Source: Candidatus Bipolaricaulota bacterium
GTDB taxonomy: Bacteria; Bipolaricaulota; Bipolaricaulia; Bipolaricaulales; Bipolaricaulaceae
NCBI GenBank assembly: GCA_014360945.1
Contig: JACIWM010000004.1
Coordinates: 1-34,303 of the forward strand
Length of the DNA stretch: 34,303 bases
Reading direction: 5' to 3'
Shown here piece by piece: positions 1-8,422 of this stretch. Position 1 is the first letter of the stretch. The number at the start of each line of letters is the position of its first letter. The notes beneath the pieces are model-generated. The model searched no databases. It was not told the DNA's origin and saw only the letters and a program-made list of their open reading frames with translations. A program made the position numbers and the translations under genes.

Positions 1-2
1 CC

Positions 3-875
3 ATGCGGGAGCTTCCGGTCATCTTCAATCCTGTGGCCGATCGGGGCCGGGCCGAGAACCGTGCTGAGGAGATCCTTTCCCGGCTCAAGGAGATCGGATT
101 TAGCCCTGTTCTCTTTCGCACCACCAAACCCGGCGAGGCCACGGAGATCGCCCGCGATCTGGCGGCAAAAAGGGTGCCCGTGGTGGCCGCGGCCGGAGGA
201 GATGGCACCCTAAACGAGGTGGCTCAGGCCCTGGTGGGGACGAACACTGCCTTGGGCATCATTCCCTTAGGTTCAGGAAACGATTTCCTCCGCTCCCTCG
301 TGGGCTTTGTGGATCTCTCCGATGCCCTGGAGAGGCTAGCTAAAGGCCGGCCGAAACCGGTGGATGTGGGCGAGGCCAATGGCCGCTTCTATCTAAACTC
401 CTTGGGCATGGGGATCGACGGCCAAATCGCCGAGGATTTCCTGCGCTGGAAGTTTTTACGGGGGGAGCTTGGGTATCTTTGGGCGGCCCTTTATGAGGTG
501 GCCCGGTTCGGCCCGTTCGCGCTTTCCGTAAGAAGCGATGCGGGCGAGTTCTCCTTCCCGGGACTCATGGTGTCCGTGATGAACGGGTCGCACACGGCCG
601 GGGGTTTCCACCTTGCCCCTGGCGCAAGCCTAACTGATGGGGCCCTGAACCTCATTGCTATCCGCCACTATCCGCGCCTATTCCGTGTGCCCATTCTTGT
701 CAAGGTCCGGCAAGGCCGGCATCTTGGCTTAAAGGGCGTGCGCGCGGCCCTGGTGAAGTGGGCGGAGGTCCGCACCGATCGGCCCCTGCGCGTGTACGTG
801 GACGGCGAACTCCTTCCCCGCACGGCGGAGCTTTCCGTGCGCGTCCATCCCGGCGCCCTCAAGGTGGTCCTTTGA
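3..875 (+). CDS. Diacylglycerol/lipid kinase family protein, copy 1 (DagK/YegS-like)
   Basis: The product is 290 residues, a normal length for this family. It opens with a beta strand and a NP-x-A-x-x-G loop near residues 9-15, followed by the nucleotide-binding GGDGT motif at residues 65-69 and a PLGSGNDF motif near 100. These mark the DAGK catalytic domain (Pfam DAGK_cat class), which phosphorylates diacylglycerol or related lipids with ATP at the inner membrane face. The start is supported because the first ten residues align directly with the start of the tandem paralogue just downstream. Only two bases precede the ATG, so its ribosome site and promoter lie outside the window. The lipid substrate cannot be told apart; bacterial relatives act on diacylglycerol, undecaprenol-like lipids, phosphatidylglycerol or sphingosine-type lipids. 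Confidence 0.9.
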   Translation: MRELPVIFNPVADRGRAENRAEEILSRLKEIGFSPVLFRTTKPGEATEIARDLAAKRVPVVAAAGGDGTLNEVAQALVGTNTALGIIPLGSGNDFLRSLVGFVDLSDALERLAKGRPKPVDVGEANGRFYLNSLGMGIDGQIAEDFLRWKFLRGELGYLWAALYEVARFGPFALSVRSDAGEFSFPGLMVSVMNGSHTAGGFHLAPGASLTDGALNLIAIRHYPRLFRVPILVKVRQGRHLGLKGVRAALVKWAEVRTDRPLRVYVDGELLPRTAELSVRVHPGALKVVL

Positions 876-902
876 GGCCGAACCGGGTAGCATACGGCCA
901 TC

Positions 903-1769
903 ATGGCCGAAATACCTGTCATTTTGAATCCCCACGCGGGGCGCGGGAAAGCCGGGGAAAGGGAAGCTGAGATCCAAGAAGTTTCCCGAAAACTCGGCCT
1001 TTACCTTCGGGTCTTTCCTACGGAGAACGCGGAGCATGCCCAGGCGCTGGTGCGGGAGTTCTGTGCTCGGGCGGTGCCGGTGGTGGTGGCTGCCGGGGGT
1101 GACGGCACGGTGAACGCCGTAGCCCAGGCTCTTTGCGGCACTTCCACGGCCTTGGGCCTTCTACCTTTAGGCTCCGGAAACGATTTCGCCCGGGCTCTTG
1201 GGCTTCCCGGGGATTTACCGGGAGCTTTGAAAGTTTTGGCCCAAGGTCGGCCGCGCTTTGTAGACGTGGGTGCAGTCCATGGTCGTTTCTATCTCAACGC
1301 CCTGGGCATGGGGATCGACGGCCAGATTGCTCATGACTACCAAGCGCATCGGTTTTTGCGCGGGGAAGTGGGGTATCTTTTGGCCACGGTCTTTGAGGCC
1401 CTGCGGTTCCGGCCGGTGGAGATGGAGGTGCGGGCCGAGGCCTGGGGTTTTGCGGGAAGGCTTCTCACCGTGGCCGTGATGAATGGGCCTTGGGCTGGAG
1501 GCGGGTTTTGTCTGGCCCCGCGGGCCAGGGTGGATGATGGCCTCCTGGATATCGCCCTCCTTGGGCACTATCCCCGCCTTGTGGTGCTTCCCAAGACCAG
1601 GGACGGAAGTTATCTTAAGCTGAAACGTACGGCGCTTCAGGCCGCGCAGCGCGTGGAAATCCGGGCCGAACGGCCGCTTCGGGTGCACATGGACGGAGAG
1701 CTTCTACCTGAGCCCATGTCCACTTTGGAGATCGAGCTTTATCCCCGGGCCCTGCAAGTCCTGGCCTAG
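903..1769 (+). CDS. Diacylglycerol/lipid kinase family protein, copy 2 (tandem paralogue)
   Basis: The product is 288 residues and collinear with the preceding gene along its whole length. GGDGT falls at residues 65-69 in both copies, and both keep the GSGNDF motif and a LNxLGMGIDGQIA stretch, so this is a tandem duplication of a DAGK_cat-family lipid kinase. The 27-base gap has no Shine-Dalgarno sequence. A TAGCAT element at 888-893 lies nine bases before the ATG, so the gene may have its own leaderless or very short-leader transcript, or be read through from copy 1. The TAG stop shares a CTAG tetramer with the stop of the converging oxidoreductase gene. Substrate specificity is not predictable. 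Confidence 0.9.
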   Translation: MAEIPVILNPHAGRGKAGEREAEIQEVSRKLGLYLRVFPTENAEHAQALVREFCARAVPVVVAAGGDGTVNAVAQALCGTSTALGLLPLGSGNDFARALGLPGDLPGALKVLAQGRPRFVDVGAVHGRFYLNALGMGIDGQIAHDYQAHRFLRGEVGYLLATVFEALRFRPVEMEVRAEAWGFAGRLLTVAVMNGPWAGGGFCLAPRARVDDGLLDIALLGHYPRLVVLPKTRDGSYLKLKRTALQAAQRVEIRAERPLRVHMDGELLPEPMSTLEIELYPRALQVLA

Positions 1770-2914
1770 CGCAGAACCTCCTGGGCCTGGAAGCTTCGGT
1801 TCGGGGAAAGGTTTTCTAGAACCAAACCATCGCCGGGCTGGAGTTTCTCCGTGACCAAGCGGGCGAGGAGCTCGCCCACGGCCGGGCCAAGCATTACTCC
1901 CTGGCCGCATAGACCGATGGCCACAAGGTAGCCGTGCACGCCCTCCATCCAGCCCACCATGGGAAGCCCATCAGGGGTCATGGGATAAAGGCCCCGCCAG
2001 GTCCGGCGCACCCGGATCCCCGAAAGCCGCGGCACCACCTGGATGATCCTCTTCGCCACCTGAGGCAAGAACACGCTCGTTTCTCGGCGATCCTCGCCGA
2101 GAATCGGTGGATCAGGGGTGATGCAGAACGCGATCTGCCCGGTGGCCAGCTGATGGAAGTAGCAATTGGCCGAACCCGGACCGGGCCGAATGTCCACGAT
2201 CATAGGATCGAGGAAATGGGCTACCGGCTCGGTGATCCCGGCCTCATGGCAATCGGGATAGACGGGGTGATCGAGTCCTAAAAGTTTTCCGATTTTTGCT
2301 GCCCAGGCTCCGGCGGCGTTGAGCACGAGCTTTGTGGGATAGCGGCCTTTATCGGTGCGCACAGCCGTAACCCTTCCAGCACGGACCTCTATGGCCAAAA
2401 CTTCCTCGGAAAAATGAAATTCCGCTCCCGCCTTCTTTGCCAGTTCGTAATAAGCGTGGCAAAGGAGGAGGGGCGAGCAGTGGCCGTCGTCGGGGGAATA
2501 CGTGCCGCCCCGAAGATCTTTGGGGTTCAGATCTGGAACAATCCGCAAAAGTTCGTCAGCATCACACCAACGGATGTTGAGCCCAAACGAGCGCTGCAGA
2601 TGCACGAGTTCCCGCAAAGTCTTCTCTTCCTCCGGCCGGTAGGCCACGAACACATATCCGCCGGGGCGCCATTCCACATCGTGGCCGAACTCCTCGGAAA
2701 AACGGGAAAGGATTTCGATGGTGCGCAGGCCCAGCCGAATTTTCGCCGGATCGGAGTGAGTGGCCCGAACGCCGCCGATGGCGGCCTTGTTCGAGCCCTG
2801 TCCGGGACTTGGTAAACGGTCGATCACCAGGACTTTCAGTCCCTCCCGAGCAAGATAAAAGGCGGCCGGTGTACCCACGCTTCCCGCGCCGATCACCACG
2901 ATGTCGTAGCTCAC
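1766..2914 (-). CDS. DAO-family FAD-dependent oxidoreductase (dehydrogenase beta/catalytic-type subunit)
   Basis: The product is 382 residues. It begins with a dinucleotide-binding strand and GAGSVG motif within the first 15 residues, followed by an acidic residue at the end of the second strand, the FAD fold of the D-amino-acid oxidase / glycine oxidase / sarcosine oxidase beta family. The GTG start at 2914 is chosen because GGAGGA lies a few bases upstream, the FAD motif starts immediately, and the start overlaps the upstream gene's stop as GTGA. A longer reading frame to 3160 exists but duplicates upstream coding sequence. As the last gene of the liv-oxidoreductase operon it probably forms a complex with the 685-residue protein, as HcnC does with HcnAB, or OoxB with OoxA, or the subunits of D-hydroxyproline dehydrogenase. 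It would oxidise the C-N bond of an amino or imino acid. The substrate is unknown. Confidence 0.87.
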   Translation of the reverse strand: MSYDIVVIGAGSVGTPAAFYLAREGLKVLVIDRLPSPGQGSNKAAIGGVRATHSDPAKIRLGLRTIEILSRFSEEFGHDVEWRPGGYVFVAYRPEEEKTLRELVHLQRSFGLNIRWCDADELLRIVPDLNPKDLRGGTYSPDDGHCSPLLLCHAYYELAKKAGAEFHFSEEVLAIEVRAGRVTAVRTDKGRYPTKLVLNAAGAWAAKIGKLLGLDHPVYPDCHEAGITEPVAHFLDPMIVDIRPGPGSANCYFHQLATGQIAFCITPDPPILGEDRRETSVFLPQVAKRIIQVVPRLSGIRVRRTWRGLYPMTPDGLPMVGWMEGVHGYLVAIGLCGQGVMLGPAVGELLARLVTEKLQPGDGLVLENLSPNRSFQAQEVLR

Positions 2915-4968
2915 GGCTCCTCCATTCCCGCGAAAATCCCGAGCGGAACCTCCATGAAAAGCGGCCGGGAAACGAAATCCGTGACCTCTTCGAGGGGAAC
3001 GCCTTCCTCGCGGAAAAGGCGAAGAATGAGGTTCCGGCAAGTTTTTCCGCCGCAGGCGCCCATTCCCGCGCGGGTCACGGCTTTTATTTCGTTGAGATCC
3101 CGCACGCCTTGGCGGATGAGGGCCCGAATCTCGCCGGCCCTCACCCGCTCGCATCGGCAAACGATGGCCTCATCCGGAATGGGACCGACCTCCTTGGGAA
3201 CTTCAGGCAAAACCCGCTTTTTCACGCGGATCCCCGCCACCTTGAGGGCAAGATCCTTGGGCACGGAAAGGCGAAGAAGGGCGGTATGGTCTGCGCCGGG
3301 AATATGGGCCACCTCCAGGACCTTTGCCCGGCCAAGATCTGCGCCCTCGCGATCCACGAGGAAAACCTCTGTTCCAACGGGCGGGGGCTCGAACTCCCAA
3401 GGGACAGTTACAACGGGATATTCCAGGTCCTTTCGGAAATCCACGAGGGTAATGGCCAAACCCGGACAAAACGCGACGCAGCGGCCACAGCCCGCGCACT
3501 CCCGTTTAGGAACGAACCGTGGCGGAAGGCGGATGTCCTCTTTTGGAACCTCGATGAGGCCCAGGGGACACATGGAAGAGCATGGATTGCACGGGATCTC
3601 TTGGGCGCAATGGATGACAGGGAAGACGGCAAGGCCAGCAGGAGGCTTCGGAACGGCATGGATTTTTCCGGCCTTGGATTTCAGGATCTCCGCGGTTTTC
3701 TCCCAGGCGGGCGGGATCTCCACCGCATATCCCAAGGCCTGGGCCGCCTTTCTTCCGGCGATGCGGCCGGTGAAGATGGCCGCGGAGGCCTCGGCGATCT
3801 CCTGGGCATCGCCGGCAGCGAACGCGGGAATCCCAAATTCCCGAGCCTTGCGATAAAACTCGTCCACCGGATCCAGCCCCACGGCGATGAGGATCGTGTC
3901 ACACGCGAAAGTTTTCTCCGTACCCTGAATGGGCCGGAAGTGCTCGTCCACCTGAGCAATGGTGATGGCCTCCACGTGCTCCTTGCCGTGGGCGGCCAAA
4001 ACGGTGTGGGAAGTGTAGATGGGGACACCCAGGCGCAAAAGTTTGTCTTTGTGCACTTTGTAGCCGGTGCACTCCGGCAGGGCCTCGCACAGGCCCACGA
4101 CCTCGATCCCTGCTTGCAGGGCATGGTAGGCGGCGATGAGCCCAACGTTTCCTCCGCCCACCACAAAGAGTTTCTCCGCCGGCCGCACAAGATCGCGGTT
4201 CACCAAGGTTTGGAAAGCGCCGGCGCCATAAACGCCGGGGAGGGTGTTTCCCGGAAAGAGAAGGGAACGCTCCCGGGCACCCGTGGCCACCACCAAAACC
4301 TTGGGCCGGACAAGCACATATCTCCGGCCCTCCTTCAGTACCCCCACCTTTTTGTCGCTGAACACGGCAAGGGCCGGAGAATTGAGCCAGACCTCCACGG
4401 ATTTTTGCGCCTGTACCTCGGACGCGAGCTTTTGGGCGATGACGATCCCGCGGGTTCCGGCGAACACAGCCTCCCGGGAGCCGAAGAAGCGGTGGGTCTG
4501 AAGGAGGAGCTTTCCCCCAAGGCGATGTTTATCGTCCACAAGGAGGGTTTTCACCCCGAGTTTTCCGAGCTCTAAAGCTGCGGACATCCCAGCCGGCCCG
4601 CCGCCGATCACCAAAACCTCGGTCTCGACCTCCTCGATTTCCCGAAACTCCAAATGCCCCGGAGGATGGGGTGGCTGAGGAAGCCCATCGATCGGGGCGA
4701 CGTGCATTCCCGGCTCAACGAGGGTCATGCAAGCCTTGACCGGCCGGCCGTTCGCGAGAACTAGGCACTGAGCGCATTGCCCGTTGGCGCAAAAGATCCC
4801 TTGCGGGGAACCGTCTTTGTGATGCCGGCCGAAAATGCGGATGCCATTGGCAAAAAGGGCGGAGGCAATGGTCTCCCCCGGATAACCTAAAAGTTCTCGC
4901 TCCTGGAAGAAAAAGGCGAACGGCTCCGGACGCCGCACCTCCAGGATCGGATGTTTTTCAATGCGCAC
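2911..4968 (-). CDS. Multi-cluster FAD/NAD(P)-binding oxidoreductase (fused HcnA-HcnB / opine-oxidase alpha type)
   Basis: The product is 685 residues and a fusion of several redox modules. Residues 1-100 form a plant-type [2Fe-2S] domain with Cys60, Cys65, Cys68 and Cys80. An FAD-binding GGGPAG motif lies at 122-127 and a second nucleotide-binding GGGNVG motif further on, as in pyridine-nucleotide disulfide oxidoreductases. A ferredoxin-like region follows with CAGCGRC and a preceding cysteine cluster, suited to one or two [4Fe-4S] centres. The C-terminal part has CRC and CGGKTC cysteine pairs of a BFD-like [2Fe-2S] domain. The start is GTG at 4968, after AAGGAG, overlapping livF by 11 bases. 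Known relatives pair with a DAO-family subunit in hydrogen cyanide synthase, opine oxidase and (hydroxy)proline dehydrogenases. I infer that it passes electrons from the partner flavin to a ferredoxin or quinone. Confidence 0.87.
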   Translation of the reverse strand: MRIEKHPILEVRRPEPFAFFFQERELLGYPGETIASALFANGIRIFGRHHKDGSPQGIFCANGQCAQCLVLANGRPVKACMTLVEPGMHVAPIDGLPQPPHPPGHLEFREIEEVETEVLVIGGGPAGMSAALELGKLGVKTLLVDDKHRLGGKLLLQTHRFFGSREAVFAGTRGIVIAQKLASEVQAQKSVEVWLNSPALAVFSDKKVGVLKEGRRYVLVRPKVLVVATGARERSLLFPGNTLPGVYGAGAFQTLVNRDLVRPAEKLFVVGGGNVGLIAAYHALQAGIEVVGLCEALPECTGYKVHKDKLLRLGVPIYTSHTVLAAHGKEHVEAITIAQVDEHFRPIQGTEKTFACDTILIAVGLDPVDEFYRKAREFGIPAFAAGDAQEIAEASAAIFTGRIAGRKAAQALGYAVEIPPAWEKTAEILKSKAGKIHAVPKPPAGLAVFPVIHCAQEIPCNPCSSMCPLGLIEVPKEDIRLPPRFVPKRECAGCGRCVAFCPGLAITLVDFRKDLEYPVVTVPWEFEPPPVGTEVFLVDREGADLGRAKVLEVAHIPGADHTALLRLSVPKDLALKVAGIRVKKRVLPEVPKEVGPIPDEAIVCRCERVRAGEIRALIRQGVRDLNEIKAVTRAGMGACGGKTCRNLILRLFREEGVPLEEVTDFVSRPLFMEVPLGIFAGMEEP

Positions 4969-5707
4969 GGCTCTCCTTTGCCCTTAGGCGACGCTCGTAG
5001 GTAGCGCCGCCCAGGTAAGCCTGGCGCACACGCTCGTCGGCGGCAAGTTCCCGGGCCGGGCCGGAAAGGACCAGCCGCCCCACCTCGAGAATATGCGCAT
5101 GATCCGCAATTTCCAGGGCTTTCCGGGCGTTCTGCTCCACAATGAGGATGGGAACGCCTTGGTTATTGATCTCAACGATGGTGGCAAAGACCTGATCCAC
5201 AAGAAGTGGAGCCAATCCCAACGAGGGCTCGTCCAAAAGCATGAGCTTTGGGGAACGCATGAGACCCCTTCCGATGGCGAGCATCTGTTGTTCCCCTCCG
5301 GAGAGGGTTCCAGCCAGTTGTTTTCGGCGTTCTTTTAGGATCGGAAAAAGCTGGAACACCCGGTCTTTGGCTTTCTTCACCTCGTCCTTTGAGCAGCCGT
5401 ACCCGCCGAGGTTCAGGTTTTCCTCCACGGTGAGGGTCGCGAAGACCCGGCGGCCCTCAGGGATGTGCACCACCCCCAGGCGGGCAATGCCGTGAGGAGG
5501 AAGTTCGTGGAGCTTTTTCCCGTCAAAAAGGATCGCCCCGGATTTGAGGGGGACCAGGCCGGAGATGGCCCGAAGGAGCGTGGTTTTTCCGGCTCCGTTG
5601 GCTCCAAGCACAGCCACGATCTCCGCCCCGGATACGGAAAGGGAGACGTTCTTCAACGCCTCCACCGCACCATAGGCCACGGAAATGCGGTCCACTTCAA
5701 GCAACAC
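4958..5707 (-). CDS. livF: Branched-chain-type amino acid ABC transporter, ATP-binding protein LivF
   Basis: The product is 249 residues from the chosen GTG. It has Walker A GANGAGKT, a LSGGEQQ signature, and Walker B followed by DEPSLGL. Together with the adjacent LivG-type ATPase this identifies the second cytoplasmic ATPase of a HAAT-family (Liv) importer. The GTG at 5707 is preferred because GGAGGA lies four bases upstream and LivF proteins usually begin a few residues before the first beta strand. A TTG at 5725 in the same frame would add six residues. Either start overlaps the livG stop, so translation is coupled. The substrate cannot be read from the ATPase. The downstream dehydrogenase genes suggest a proline-like, hydroxyproline-like or opine-like compound rather than leucine. 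Confidence 0.93.
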   Translation of the reverse strand: MLLEVDRISVAYGAVEALKNVSLSVSGAEIVAVLGANGAGKTTLLRAISGLVPLKSGAILFDGKKLHELPPHGIARLGVVHIPEGRRVFATLTVEENLNLGGYGCSKDEVKKAKDRVFQLFPILKERRKQLAGTLSGGEQQMLAIGRGLMRSPKLMLLDEPSLGLAPLLVDQVFATIVEINNQGVPILIVEQNARKALEIADHAHILEVGRLVLSGPARELAADERVRQAYLGGATYERRLRAKESRAH

Positions 5708-6482
5708 GAGTTCCTCCTCGGCCAAGATAAGCCTCGATCACCACGGGGTCATTGTAGATCGCCTCCGGCGGGCCTTCCGCGATCTTTTTCCCGTAATTCA
5801 TGACGGTGATGAGGTCGGAAAGCCCCATGACCACGTTCATATTGTGCTCGACCAAAAGGACGGTGAGGCCCTCTTTGGGGAGGCCCTCGATGAACTGGAT
5901 CATCGTCTCCTTTTCGCTCTCGTTTAGGCCGCAGGTGGGTTCGTCGAGAAGGAGGACCTTGGGCTGGGCGGCCAAGGCTCGGGCCAGTTCCAAAAGTTTT
6001 TGGCACCCGTAGGGGATGTTGCGCGCTAGTTCATGGCGGAAGTGCCAAAGGTTGAGACGCTTAAGCCACTCTTCCGCCCTTTCCCGAATCCTTCGCTCTT
6101 CCCGGCGCTGGTGGGGAAGGCGCAGGATGGACGACCAAAAGCCGGCCCGGCCATGGGCGTGCTGACCGGCCATGACATTTTCCAAGCACGTCATGTTTTT
6201 GAAGAGCCTGGGGTTTTGGAAAGTGCGGGCGATGCCGCGGGCCAAGATTTCATGGGGTTTTAAGCCGTTCAGGACTTGTCCTTCAAACAGGACCTTCCCT
6301 TCCTCCGGCCGATAAATCCCGGTGATCACGTTGAACACCGTGGTTTTTCCGGCGCCGTTTGGGCCAATTAAGGAGTGGATGGTCCTCTCCTGCACGGCGA
6401 TGTCGAACCGATCCACGGCCACCAGGCCTCGGAAGCGCTTGGTGATTCCCTGGGTCTCCAGAATCACGCTGTCCCCCATCAT
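5697..6482 (-). CDS. livG: Branched-chain-type amino acid ABC transporter, ATP-binding protein LivG
   Basis: The product is 261 residues with Walker A GPNGAGKT and the RTFQNPRLF stretch characteristic of LivG. The hinge before Walker B is NIPYGCQKLLELARAL, in which the usual LSxGQQ signature is changed to IPYGCQ; LivG-type signatures are variable, so this is noted only as slightly unusual. Walker B is followed by DEPTCGLN. The ATG at 6482 overlaps the stop of livM as ATGA, a standard translational-coupling arrangement. It forms a heterodimer with LivF and powers the LivH/LivM channel. Confidence 0.93.
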   Translation of the reverse strand: MMGDSVILETQGITKRFRGLVAVDRFDIAVQERTIHSLIGPNGAGKTTVFNVITGIYRPEEGKVLFEGQVLNGLKPHEILARGIARTFQNPRLFKNMTCLENVMAGQHAHGRAGFWSSILRLPHQRREERRIRERAEEWLKRLNLWHFRHELARNIPYGCQKLLELARALAAQPKVLLLDEPTCGLNESEKETMIQFIEGLPKEGLTVLLVEHNMNVVMGLSDLITVMNYGKKIAEGPPEAIYNDPVVIEAYLGRGGTRVA

Positions 6483-7459
6483 GACTTAGCTTCTCTCAGG
6501 AATTCCACAGCTCGCCGTCTTGGCCAAAGCCCGCCCGGCCGGAAATACATGGTCGCCGCCAATGCTAGCCCGAAGAAAAGGAGCCGATATTGGGCCACCG
6601 GTCGAAGGATCTCGGGGAAGAGCACGACCAACGCCGCCCCCAAGATGGTCCCAGGAATGGAGCCCATCCCGCCCAAAAGAACGATGCAAAACATCAGACA
6701 GGATTCGAGGAAGGTAAAGCTGTCCGGGGAGACCATGCGCATTTTCGCGGCGAATATGTTTCCCGCTATCCCGGCCAAGGCCGCACCCAAAACGAATGCT
6801 AAAAGTTTCAGGGCCCGTACATCCACGCCCATGGCCTCCGCAGCGATCTCATCCTCACGAATGTAGTTCCAGGCCCGGCCGATGCGGGAGCGCTGAAGCT
6901 GCCGAAGCCCGAAGGCGCAGAGGGCCACCAACGCCCAGACCAAAAAGTAGAAGTCCATAGGGGTGCGGATCACATGGCCGAGGAACACGGGACGGTCAAT
7001 TCCCACCACCCCGTTCGGCCCGCCGGTGAGACCTCCGGGATTGTTGATGAGCACCAGCCGCACGATCTCGCCCAAGGCGATGGTCACGATGCAAAGGTAG
7101 TCCCCGCGCAGGTGGATGATGGGCGAGCTTATGATCCAGGCGCAGCCCGCGGCCACCAAGGCGGAGACTGGAAGGAGGGCAAGTGTAGGCAGACCAAATC
7201 GGGCATTCAGGATGGCCGTGGCATACGCGCCGATGGCCCAAAACGCCGCATGGCCAAGGTTAAAAAGACCGACCTCACCGAGGATCACGTTCAGGCCCAA
7301 TCCCAAAAGGGCATAGAGGCCAACATAGAACCCCACGTCCACCCAATATCGGGAGCCCCAAAACGGGAAGGAGACAAGAAAAGCAAGGAACAAAGCTAAA
7401 AAGGCCAAGCGCAAGGGCGCCCAAGTCCGCAGCTCTCGCCATTTTTTGAGGGGATTCAT
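6479..7459 (-). CDS. livM: Branched-chain-type amino acid ABC transporter permease LivM
   Basis: The product is 326 residues and strongly hydrophobic, with around nine to ten membrane segments. The family motif region with LGLNVILGEVGLFNLGHAAFWAIG-like residues lies near position 60, and the permease/ATPase coupling loop (WNYIREDEIAAEAMGVD) near 200. The ATG at 7459 overlaps the livH stop as ATGA. It pairs with LivH to form the inner-membrane channel. The last residues lie close to the livG start with no gap, consistent with a single polycistronic message. Confidence 0.93.
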   Translation of the reverse strand: MNPLKKWRELRTWAPLRLAFLALFLAFLVSFPFWGSRYWVDVGFYVGLYALLGLGLNVILGEVGLFNLGHAAFWAIGAYATAILNARFGLPTLALLPVSALVAAGCAWIISSPIIHLRGDYLCIVTIALGEIVRLVLINNPGGLTGGPNGVVGIDRPVFLGHVIRTPMDFYFLVWALVALCAFGLRQLQRSRIGRAWNYIREDEIAAEAMGVDVRALKLLAFVLGAALAGIAGNIFAAKMRMVSPDSFTFLESCLMFCIVLLGGMGSIPGTILGAALVVLFPEILRPVAQYRLLFFGLALAATMYFRPGGLWPRRRAVEFLREAKS

Positions 7460-8367
7460 ACTTTCTCCGCCACCTTTTCCCCCAAAAGGCCGGTAGGCCG
7501 GAAGATGAGCATGAGCATGAGGGCAGCAAAGACGAAGACATCCTTCCAGGCCGCGGAGATATAACCGGCGGTAAAGGCTTCAAGGAGCCCAAGGAAGATC
7601 CCGCCCACCATGGCGCCCGGGATATTGCCGATTCCGCCAAGGATCGTGGCCGTAAACGCTTTGAGTCCATATACCCAGCCCATGGTGAAGTTGATCTGCC
7701 GGTAGTACATGCCCACGAACACCCCGGCGATGGCTCCCAGGGCCGGGCCCACGGCGAAAGCAAAGCGGATCACTTTGAGGGAATCAATGCCCATGAGGGC
7801 CGCGGTCTCCCGATCCAAAGCCACAGCTCGCACCGCCGCACCGAACGTGGTCTTCTCCACCACGAAGTACAAAATCCCAAGAAGCACAAGGGAGCTGACA
7901 AGGATCAAGACTTGAAGGACGCGGATGCGGAATTCCCCGATCTCCCAAAATCCTGTGGGGATGAAGGACTCCTGGTACGCTAAATATCGCGGTCCCCATA
8001 CGGCCATGATGAAGTTGGAAAGAAAGATGGCCATGCCCAAGGCGGAGACCACCGCGGGAAGGCGGCCAATGGGATAAATAGGGCGATAGGCCACGCGCTC
8101 GATGATGAGTCCCGCAGCAGCCGTTCCTAAAGCGGCGGCCACAAAACCCGCGGCCAAAAGTCCCCAAAGCCCGAGTTTTGCTCCGATCACTCCAAACGCG
8201 TATACGAAAACGGTGTAGCCCAGATAGGCCCCAAGCCCGAATAGATCGCCATGGGCGAAGTTGATGAGCTTCAAAATGGCGTAGACGAGGGAGTACCCCA
8301 AGGCCACGAAGGCATAAAAGGAACCGATGGTGAGCCCGTTCAGAAGCTGCTGAACGAACGTAAGCAT
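7456..8367 (-). CDS. livH: Branched-chain-type amino acid ABC transporter permease LivH
   Basis: The product is 303 residues with about eight hydrophobic segments. The start, with an LLNGLTIGSFYAFVALGYS-type N-terminus and a LINFAHGDLFGLGAY motif around residue 35-50, is diagnostic of LivH permeases. Further on are an ALDRETAALMGID coupling loop and a TILGGIGNIPGA motif. The ATG at 8367 follows a weak ribosome site (AGAGCGG). It lies 55 bases after the livK stop, and that gap holds an intrinsic terminator-like hairpin, so livH and everything downstream is probably made at a lower level than livK. Confidence 0.93.
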   Translation of the reverse strand: MLTFVQQLLNGLTIGSFYAFVALGYSLVYAILKLINFAHGDLFGLGAYLGYTVFVYAFGVIGAKLGLWGLLAAGFVAAALGTAAAGLIIERVAYRPIYPIGRLPAVVSALGMAIFLSNFIMAVWGPRYLAYQESFIPTGFWEIGEFRIRVLQVLILVSSLVLLGILYFVVEKTTFGAAVRAVALDRETAALMGIDSLKVIRFAFAVGPALGAIAGVFVGMYYRQINFTMGWVYGLKAFTATILGGIGNIPGAMVGGIFLGLLEAFTAGYISAAWKDVFVFAALMLMLIFRPTGLLGEKVAEKV

Positions 8368-8381
8368 CGTCCGCTCTTTTT

Positions 8382-8416
8382 AAAAGAAAAAGGGCCCCGG
8401 AAAAACCGGGGCCCTT
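8382..8416 (-). terminator. Rho-independent attenuator between livK and livH
   Basis: Reading leftward, a perfect 11-bp stem (core GGGCCCCGG at 8406-8414 pairing with 8392-8400) encloses a five-base TTTTT loop and is followed directly by TTTTTCTTTT. This is a textbook intrinsic terminator. It sits seven bases after the livK stop and inside the operon, so it most likely acts as a partial terminator that gives excess binding protein relative to membrane components, as is common in binding-protein transporter operons. Confidence 0.88.
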
Positions 8417-8422
8417 CCTTCC

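Noticed and set aside
2809..4575. A 588-codon plus-strand open frame
   Set aside because: It is antisense to the multi-cluster oxidoreductase, whose motifs and cysteine ligands are unambiguous. Long antisense frames are expected in GC-rich DNA.
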